Below are positions 56,688 to 64,000 of a stretch of 64,000 nt of DNA, piece after piece. Source of the stretch: Pyrenochaeta sp. MPI-SDFR-AT-0127 (taxonomy: Eukaryota; Ascomycota; Dothideomycetes; Pleosporales; Cucurbitariaceae); NCBI GenBank assembly GCA_020747015.1, contig JAGTJM010000076.1, positions 81,254 to 145,253 on the forward strand. Direction: 5' to 3'. A program made the translations under genes and the position numbers. Numbering within the stretch: the stretch's first letter is position 1; each line of letters opens with the position of its first letter. The notes below the pieces were generated by a model. It was given only the letters and a program-made list of their open reading frames with translations. It did no database searches and had not been told where the DNA came from.

Positions 56688-57419
56688 ATTGGCGACGTTG
56701 ATGCGTAGAGATGTTTCAGGCAATGTAAGCTTGACAATAAAAAAAGGTTAGAACGAAGGACAGTTGCTGTGGTAATTGCAGAATCAGGCTGTCAAAGCGG
56801 TTTACAAGCTCAACGATAGTTGTCCCCCTTCCCATATATTCGCATGACTCGGCGCTTCTTCGATGATTTTGGTCGTATGGGGTGCTGATCCGGTGGTTCC
56901 CGGGGGTGACTTTCGGTCCGTCGCCAAGAGACCAGATATGATGGGTCCTTGTTAGAGGGCACTGCCCAGCAGCGGCACCTCTATGACCCAAGTAAGCAAT
57001 GCCATTTCTCACATAAGGAATGTTGCTGTGACGCCTACGTCACTGGCAATGGTCTAGTTGAAGGGTGAGGCTATTCATAAGCCCAAGTATTGTCTGACGC
57101 CGGACGACAAGCTCTTGCACATGATTCTACCCATGCAGACTACCGATGCCTGAAGATCTGCACGACGAGGCGAGCCGCGCGGTGCAAATTTCGATGGCGT
57201 GAGCGCCGCCGCCAGAGGAAGAAGGCAAGCTTGAGCGATACACCCTAGTTAGATGCGCAACTTGGTTTCCTTTCCCTCTCGCTAGCTCTGACATCTGAGC
57301 GCATTGACGTTTACTTTCTTCCATAGTCCACATCAATTCTTGGCCTTTATCAATAGCGTGGCCGGTCTTACCTTTCCCTTTCGAAGCAAAAATTGGAGAC
57401 CTAGCAACAGCACCAGTAT
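56688..57419. other. spacer between secreted gene and HeLo fragment
   Basis: No confident gene. Sequence directly downstream of the HeLo fragment's stop (57419-57130) may include the decayed rest of that gene, but it does not align to the family by eye. The promoter of the small secreted gene must lie just right of 56687. Confidence 0.35.
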
Positions 57420-57677
57420 TTAACGCAAAGCGTTCTTCACGGTCTGTACTTCGGCGGGTGTTGCGTTCGGCCTGCCCATTTTGGGATCGTCATGTATGTT
57501 CACAGCCTGTCCCCAGCGAGTAAGGCGGAGTCTGGCACAATCGAGGCTTATCAACTCTGTCTGATAGTCGCGTCCAAAGTGACGGCCATGCTGCACATAG
57601 CCAAAGCAGTCAACGCAGATGGTGAAGGCGACCGCGATGTTAACGGCACCCGCGGCGATGCCAAACGGCTCAGCCAT
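57420..57677 (-). pseudogene. HET-S-type HeLo domain fragment, truncated by a stop
   Basis: From ATG 57677 the 85-residue frame starts MAEPFGIAAGAVNIAVAF and continues FGYVQHGRHFGRDYQ and LRLTRWGQAVNIHDDP. This matches the N-terminal half of the HeLo domain of fungal HET-S-type cell-death proteins, including the Gly/Ala-rich N-terminal helix. The domain normally runs to about 220 residues. Here it stops at TAA (57420-57422), one C-to-T change from a Gln codon. The same frame continues beyond the stop with a hydrophobic stretch (ILVLLLGLQFLL), then decays. I found no prion-forming tail and no NLR partner nearby. It is most likely a dead copy. Confidence 0.75.
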
Positions 57678-58479
57678 TTTGCTGAGCTAAGGGCGCAATC
57701 CAGACACGCAAACGGTATAGTTGGAAGGGATGCTAGGAAAATATAATTACTGCTTTAGTCTCAGAGAGTGCCCAGGTGGTTATTTCTCGATGTGCAACTC
57801 CAGGCAGCGCTCGGCGGGGATCGCGGGATTTCGGCTGATGAGGGCAACGCAAAAAGCAATGCCACGATCGGCTGTTTCAATCTCTAAGACACGACCCGGG
57901 ACCCAATCTCAACTCCACGCTTCTAGTTCCGCCCAACGCTAGCCGCATATTGGCTACCCTGACGAACTAGACACGCTATTAAGGCGCCTGGATTAGTGGC
58001 AGCCTTAAGGCACAACTAGGCCGCGGAAAGCCAAACTGTGAGACTGTGAGGGCCATTGACATGCTCACGGGTGTCCCATGTATGTTGCGTTAAATGCGAG
58101 ATACAAGCAATACGACACTCGGCCTAAAGAGTTTGGGTGAACTGGGTGAACTGGAAGTGCATGAACAGATTCATGGCGATTGATTGCTTACCTCAGGCAC
58201 AATCCAGAATTTTACCAATTTTGCAACAGCAATGAGCCACGAATCACATTGGATGACAACATTCTTGGATGTCACTCCTGAAGGTAAATTTACTCAGCTG
58301 TCAGTTTTAGGGTATCCGTTAACAACCCACCACTGCTGGATCTACACTCACTCTTATCAATAGATGAACGACTTTCGGCGTCTTCTATGAGCGTAAACTA
58401 CTGTTCCGTGGATTAATCTTCACCATCGGCACATTATAACGTCCATATCCCTATCAAAGCTGCCGATATAGTCTATTTA
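57678..58479. other. no gene recognised
   Basis: Only short antisense and chance frames upstream of the HeLo fragment. This would hold the promoter of the HeLo gene when it was intact. Confidence 0.35.
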
Positions 58480-58761
58480 ATGATGTTTTACTGCAAAACC
58501 TCCCGCCAACTATTCCAAGAATATGGATTGCTCTGGCAACACCCTTTTCCAAGGATAGGCAAGCTTCTAGATTACTTTTGCAGATCTTCGCTAATCTTAG
58601 GCCTAGAATCTGATTCAGGCTGGGCTATATCACTATACGATGAAGTGATGAGGGCATGGGCAAACGTGATCGCAACTCTCCTTGCGGCGGACGGCAGCTG
58701 CCCCGCTTTACCCAACTTCTTTAACTTGAACGATGTCAACACCAGAAACTTTTATGATTAA
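58480..58761 (+). CDS. possible small hypothetical protein or remnant
   Basis: An ATG-started frame of 93 residues (MMFYCKTSRQLFQEYGLLW). Its pattern is protein-like: alternating hydrophobic helices such as GWAISLYDEVMRAWANVIAT, and two Cys. No signal peptide or known domain. The same frame is open for about 20 codons upstream. It could be the surviving exon of a longer gene. Confidence 0.3.
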   Translation: MMFYCKTSRQLFQEYGLLWQHPFPRIGKLLDYFCRSSLILGLESDSGWAISLYDEVMRAWANVIATLLAADGSCPALPNFFNLNDVNTRNFYD

Positions 58762-61179
58762 TCTTTAGTAGGGTTTGCAGTTAATCAGTCTTTGGCCCGA
58801 GCAAAATGGTATGGTATGTACGGTGGCTATAGATGCAAAGCTAGGGGGTTTTATCTAAAGGCAGCGTGGAAATTCGACCAATGCCCAAATTAATCCAAAC
58901 GTAACTTGAGTAGAGATATGTACTTGCGTCGTCGAGAGGACCATCTTCAGTCATACTGGGCGGAGACAATAATCACAGAGCCAATGCCTCGACTAAGAAT
59001 GAAATTCCCTCCAAGCTAAGAAAGTTGAGGTTTTCTGGACTGTCCTTCCGTTTCTATGACTACGAATTTTTCGGATTCTATTTGCACTATGAAGAACATT
59101 ACTAGAGAGATAATTGACACAACGTAGCAAACCAGTATTTGGCCGGCTGGCTCGTCGACCAGCACCCGTTGCCTTTCTCACAAAGTCCAACTATGCACGT
59201 CGATCTCGAAGGCGTATACCTTGGCCGCAATATCTCAGCTATTCTCACCCTCTTGATCGATACGAACTCCCCGACCAGGCACGTCTGCCTCATCGATGTG
59301 ATCAGATTTCCAGCCATACGGCCGGGATAAGGCCAAGCCCCCGTGGAGCGAAGATCAGAACATAAATTTAGATGAATGTAACTGTGTGCCTTTTTATCGC
59401 AATTTTTCAGGATCTCATATGATCTTTATGATGATTGGGGCGATGACGGTCCGACCAGTTGTACGACAGCATTTTCGATGACTATCATTTGTACTACTTC
59501 AGACCGATCCTCGCGTACTGTTTTCCACGGGCTAGGTACCTCGGCCCTCACTTCGTGGACCACTTTTGCAAGACCTTGAGAATGGAAACACGGAATTGTA
59601 TGTTATCCATTTAGGATATAACTGATCGAGCATATTTGTGGGTGCACAACAAATGATAGGTTTAAATGACATCGGAACATTCATAGCTTTCTAGAGAGGT
59701 AAGTAGGTTTCTCAAGTCTTCCTACGCCACAAGCAGCGCACACGTTCTTGTCCGGTCTGAGGCTAACACTTCCAAGTAGCGTAATCGTTGGCAGTCGACC
59801 ATTCTGAGACTTTCGCATGGTAGACAGCTCAGACAATTCTTTTGCATAAGACGCATCTCTGCGCATGTACTCGCTTCTCGGAGCATTTCATGTTCTTAAA
59901 ATTACTTCATGACTGCATCTAAATGTAAGCAACAACAACTTTTAATGTATCAAACCTCAATGCATTGCCGACAGAACGTTTACTCAAGTGGAACAGATCA
60001 CCATCAATTCAGTCTCGCTCAAACCCGTCGTTCGAACCATTCATCCCTGACGAGACATTACAATGGTTGATTTTATCTAGTTGACCAAGCCGGATCAGTT
60101 GATCCTTTCTTTCTGCTAATGGGAAAGTACAATCATGGTCGTAAGTGAAGAGGAAGTTTGAAACAGGCCGTGATTGGCCACCTTGTGGCGCAAGAGTGCA
60201 TAGCATCACGAAGCCAGTACTTCTTATGCGAAAAGATGGATTTGCTTGTGAACATGTCCTTGAGCAACTTATTGTGTTGCTCTACACTTCGCTAACCGTA
60301 GTCTAGCACTACCGCCACTGTGTATTTAGTAATATGCAGATGCTGAAGACATGACCGTGATTGGTCTTCAACTCGGATTCAATAAATGTTTGCTAAGTGG
60401 AACAGGGTCGAGTTCTCCCGAAGCTACGTGATGAGAATGGTGGCACACGGTCGGGTCTGCTCCCAACGCAATTTTTGACTGTGGCAAGCTATGGCTCCAT
60501 CTTGCTTGTTCTAATCGACATCATACACCATAGTTCTGTGCTTCAGAAGAAATATCATATCACAGTATTGCCTATAAGTGTCTGTTCGCTGGGGAGCTTG
60601 ACATTGGGATACCTGCATCTGAGACCGCATTACTGGTCAAATCCACAGGCGCTTGATCTGGCAGTGAAGGACTTCACTATCTCTACTTATCTTTCTATAC
60701 TCCATAGGCTGCTAACTCGTCCACCGAGTTTCACCTGCTCCCTTATTCATGGCGCTGGGAAGCAAAATATTGTGTTGTCAAGCCATGTCTATCATGCAGA
60801 GACCGCAGGTCGGTGCAATCGGCGGCACCTGGAAATTTCTACAAATCTAAGTGCAAATCGGCAAGTCCAATCGAGCATTTCCCGAGCCAGAACACGGTCT
60901 TTTGTGTTAGTGCAGGTGTTAGACTTCGAACCTAAACAATCAGAGTCCCCATAGTTCGAATACTATCAAGCTGCCTATAGATCATAATTTGAGAATCCGG
61001 CCAAGTCAACACCGCATCTATGAAGCACAGTCCGACACAGTGACTACCTATCAATACTGTCCAAGAATCATTTTCTCGGCTGTACCTACAACCGTCCATC
61101 TTGTCCAAGCATTCTCAACTGTGAGTCTCACATCAGTCGTGTCAAACATCTCGCTATAACTTCTTTCCCTGCTTACTTC
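58762..61179. other. no gene recognised
   Basis: The largest frame (60397-60954, plus) begins at GTG and has no motif. T-loop-like words near 60915 and 60950 do not extend to a tRNA cloverleaf. AT content rises toward the right edge. Confidence 0.35.
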
Positions 61180-61950
61180 TAAAATTATATAGATAATATG
61201 TATGCAGTAAATCTATAGAATTAGTCCCTCTAATTATAGATAGATTTTTCCTCCTTTCTATAGACTATTTCTTTTAGGTTAACTTTATTCTCTAAAGTTA
61301 ACTATAGTCTAACTATAGCCTAGAGTCTACCTAAGATTAAGAATATCTTTCTCTAAGATCTAAAAATAATCTTATCCTTAAGGATAAGCTTAGTTAAGGC
61401 TTTAATCTTTTTCTTAATAACTTACTTAATACTAATACTATAATAATAAACTATATACTATTCTAATTAGAATTTATAAAAAGGTAAACCTTACTAAAAA
61501 TTATTATATAAGCTCTAATATAACTTATATAATTAAATAATAAAAATAAGCTTAGATATTTTAAGTATTCTAAGTATATAAACTTTATAATTATAACTAT
61601 AACTTACCTTTCTAAATAGTAAATCTAATACCTCTTTAATTATAAGTATCTTATCTATTTATATATATACTACTTTTAAATCTTATACTTTATCTACTTA
61701 TTAATTATCTATTAAAGATAATTATATTTTTTATATTACTACTATATTATAAGCTATCTACTAAGTACCTTTACTTAACTATTATATATACTTATTTAAT
61801 ATATTTATAAAAGATTTAGAATATTTTATTATTTTTTATTAAATAAAAGTACTTTATATCTTATCTTTATATATAATTATATAATATTTTTATCCTATAT
61901 ATATTTTTTTAGTATAGTAATAAGTTTAATAATACCTTAATCTTTCCTTG
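61180..61950. other. extremely AT-rich tract (RIP-like)
   Basis: About 770 bp consist almost only of A and T, dominated by TA, ATA and TTA words, with abrupt edges against ordinary DNA. No ORF is possible. This is the look of repeat DNA mutated by C-to-T repeat-induced point mutation, or of an AT isochore edge. No original element can be recognised. Confidence 0.8.
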
Positions 61951-62079
61951 TTAGTCGGAGCATATGCTTGACGAACTGCGAAGAACTCCGCTTACTCAGG
62001 CTCCTGCCCTTTTTCGAGTTTGCAGACATGGAAGCTGAAACATACGTTAGGACAGCCTTGTTCCCCTTCCCTCCTCGCA

Positions 62080-63909
62080 ATGGCTCGCGACGTTGCCAAA
62101 ATTCACGACCACTACGAATACTCGTGTAACAGTAAAGTCCCCTTCAAATACATCAGACACCTTGGTAGGGGCACATTCGGAGTTGTGGATGAGGTGGAAG
62201 GGTACTCAAAGCCGTTTCGAGCCCAAGTCTACGCGAGGAAAACAATTTGGATATCTCCAAGAAATTCGGTGGGGAAGTTAGTCACAATACAGAATGAAGT
62301 GGAGGTCGCTAAACAGGCTAATCACCCTCTCCTCGTGAGGCTCGTTGCGACGTATGTATGCGGGAAAGAGTTTGCGATGATCATGGAGCCTGTCGCAGAG
62401 CAAAATCTTGGAGAGTACCTAGAGGGGGTGGATGGCAAGTGCTTAGATGCGGTAGGACGTAGGCTTCGAGATCGGCTCCCACCATGGTTTGGGTGTTTGG
62501 TCAGCGCAACGAACTATCTCCACCTAAAGAACATCCGCCACAGGGATATAAAGCCAAAAAATATCCTTATTCTAGGGAAAAACGTCCTGTTGACAGACTT
62601 CGGTATTTCGAAAGAGCTTTCAGAGGAGACACTTTCGATATCTACAGAGACTCGTGGCTCGCCCAGATATCGCGCTCCTGAAGTAGATAAACTGCGTCGA
62701 TTCGGTCTAAAAGCGGACATATTTTCTTTAGGCACAGTTTTCCTTGAGATGATCACAGTCTATGATGGCCATGGGCAGCTCTCAAGACTCTGGAGTCTCC
62801 TACAAGGATCCTATCCTGCAACCTATTCTGTAAATCTTCAAAATGTATTCCAGTGGACGGAAGCCCTAAGCCAACCGCCTCGAGACATCCCTTGGTATCC
62901 GACGATGCTCTATCTTATCAAAAGTATGCTTCAGCCGGACCGCATTAAACGCCCTACGGCTATCGCTTTACGACAATGCTGGTCGTACCACCCATACCCA
63001 ATCTTTCCCACGCTATACTGCACGTGCGATTCCATCGAAGAAGATTATCAATCTCCTGAGAACATCAACAGATCTCTTGAAAAGGCATCTAAAGATGGGC
63101 ATGCCTTAATAGTTGATCTTTTGCTTGAAAAGGGAGCAGATATGAGTGATAGCGGTGCCCTATTTGCAGCCTGCCAGACCGGACAGAAGGAGGTTGTTGA
63201 ACTATTGTTGAGCAGAGGAGCAAATACCAATACCGAAGGTGTTCTACAGCAGGCTTCAGCTGGTGGATTCGAAGATGTTGTGAAGATTCTGTTGAACAGT
63301 GGAGCTAATGTAAACGCAAAATACATTTCTGGGTGCACGGCGCTACACTCAGCAGCCAAGTTTGGTCATTATGGCGTGGCACGAAACCTTCTGGACGCGA
63401 GTGCTGACATAAATGCCACGGATGACTACAGCTGGACAGCACTGCACCGAGCCACCACGCACGGAAATGATGCCGTTGCGCTGTTATTGGTGAAGCAAGA
63501 GGCGGACGTTAATGCTGTGGATAACCAGGGATGGACAGCGCTTCATCGAGCGGCCATGAACGATCATAAGATAGTTGCACGACTGCTAATCGAACACGGA
63601 GCTGATATAAACGCTGACAATGACCACGGACGTACACCTTTGCATTTGGCGGCTAAAGGTGGACATAACGAGTTAGTGCAGCTTCTCATTCAGAATAGGG
63701 CAGATACAAATGCAGTAGACAACTTTGGGCGTACGCCACTACATTTGGCCGCTAGACATGGGCACCTGGAGGTGGTGCGACTGCTCTTAGAGAACGGATC
63801 AAACATATATGCAGAGGATAACTGTGGACAGACGTCACTAAATCAAGCAATTAAGGGTAAGCATAAGGGAATAATTCAGCTACTTAAGATGCATATAGCT
63901 CTATTATAG
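62080..63909 (+). CDS. protein kinase fused to ankyrin repeats
   Basis: An intronless frame of 609 residues from ATG 62080 (MARDVAKIHDHYEYSC); the open frame upstream starts only with TTG. The kinase domain, about 20-300, has all core motifs: glycine loop LGRGTFGVV (28-36), Lys54 in YARKTI, Glu73 in QNEVEVAK, catalytic loop HRDIKPKN (Asp156), DFG (173-175) and RAPE (198-201). It should be an active Ser/Thr kinase. Residues from about 330 form roughly nine ankyrin repeats (GWTALHRAA, GRTPLHLAAKGGH and others); the last three are the most regular and the last is truncated. Such kinase-ankyrin fusions are expanded in some Pleosporales and grouped with NLR-like signalling proteins; that function is inferred. 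It lies directly next to the AT-rich tract, and its 3' end becomes TA-rich. Confidence 0.9.
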   Translation: MARDVAKIHDHYEYSCNSKVPFKYIRHLGRGTFGVVDEVEGYSKPFRAQVYARKTIWISPRNSVGKLVTIQNEVEVAKQANHPLLVRLVATYVCGKEFAMIMEPVAEQNLGEYLEGVDGKCLDAVGRRLRDRLPPWFGCLVSATNYLHLKNIRHRDIKPKNILILGKNVLLTDFGISKELSEETLSISTETRGSPRYRAPEVDKLRRFGLKADIFSLGTVFLEMITVYDGHGQLSRLWSLLQGSYPATYSVNLQNVFQWTEALSQPPRDIPWYPTMLYLIKSMLQPDRIKRPTAIALRQCWSYHPYPIFPTLYCTCDSIEEDYQSPENINRSLEKASKDGHALIVDLLLEKGADMSDSGALFAACQTGQKEVVELLLSRGANTNTEGVLQQASAGGFEDVVKILLNSGANVNAKYISGCTALHSAAKFGHYGVARNLLDASADINATDDYSWTALHRATTHGNDAVALLLVKQEADVNAVDNQGWTALHRAAMNDHKIVARLLIEHGADINADNDHGRTPLHLAAKGGHNELVQLLIQNRADTNAVDNFGRTPLHLAARHGHLEVVRLLLENGSNIYAEDNCGQTSLNQAIKGKHKGIIQLLKMHIALL

Positions 63910-64000
63910 ATAGTTAGTAGCTTAAAGGCTCCTAATATAAGCGTCCTACCTAATATAATACTAGGTTAAAAGTTTTAGTTACTAAGGAGCTCCCCTACTA
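63910..64000. other. AT-rich 3' flank, window end
   Basis: TA-rich sequence (TTAGTAGCTTAAAGG and similar) follows the kinase-ankyrin stop. It resembles the AT-rich tract on the other side, suggesting the gene sits inside an AT-rich island. Confidence 0.5.

Noticed and set aside
57127..57419. Prion-forming tail of a HET-S protein downstream of the HeLo fragment
   Set aside because: No pair of the expected Asn/Gly/Val-patterned amyloid repeats is visible in any frame; the sequence looks unrelated or decayed.
60397..60954. 185-residue ORF
   Set aside because: It starts at GTG, not ATG, and has no recognisable motif.
60900..60970. Possible tRNA (TTCGAA T-loop-like words)
   Set aside because: A T-arm can be drawn on the minus strand, but no matching acceptor stem, D-arm or anticodon arm is found at the right spacing.

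Overview
The window is nuclear DNA of a filamentous ascomycete. Most genes are short multi-exon ORFs with compact introns (about 46-110 nt, GTATGT/GTAAGT donors, CTAAC/CTGAC-like branch sites). Products include Zn2Cys6 and fungal-type transcription factors, HET-domain proteins, a HET-S-type HeLo domain, small secreted proteins and a secreted GH43 enzyme. Together with one strongly AT-rich block this suggests a plant-associated Dothideomycete (Pleosporales-like). That placement is inference; no rRNA or mitochondrial marker is present.

Left part (0.6-31 kb) is gene-rich. It holds a sterol glucosyltransferase with a one-base frameshift, a secreted GH43 glycosidase, a small Cys-rich secreted protein, and an NlpC/P60-LRAT-like papain-fold protein. 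Next comes a cluster of an allantoate-permease-type MFS carrier, a DapA-superfamily lyase, a regulator with only the middle homology region, a separate small Zn2Cys6 protein, and a secreted metallo-beta-lactamase-fold hydrolase. Then follow a divergent squalene synthase between two coiled-coil proteins, and an unknown protein with a coiled-coil tail. The transporter, lyase and regulators look like a small catabolic module; the substrate cannot be read from sequence.

Middle part (31-46 kb) is accessory. It contains a repeat region built on a 20-bp unit in both orientations (about 31.9-33.2 kb), a small ORF broken by a 4-bp duplication, an intact HET-domain gene, a GPI-anchored-type secreted glycoprotein, and a decayed second HET gene. 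Long stretches carry no recognisable gene.

Right part (46-64 kb) is sparse and relic-rich. It has decayed coding stretches at 52-55.5 kb, a 150-residue secreted protein assembled from three exons, a HET-S-like HeLo domain ending at a premature stop, an extremely AT-rich tract (61.2-61.95 kb, RIP-like), and a protein kinase fused to about nine ankyrin repeats. The HET genes, HeLo fragment and kinase-ankyrin protein give 34-64 kb the look of a turning-over self/non-self recognition region. All exon borders were deduced by eye from frame, splice consensus and protein continuity.
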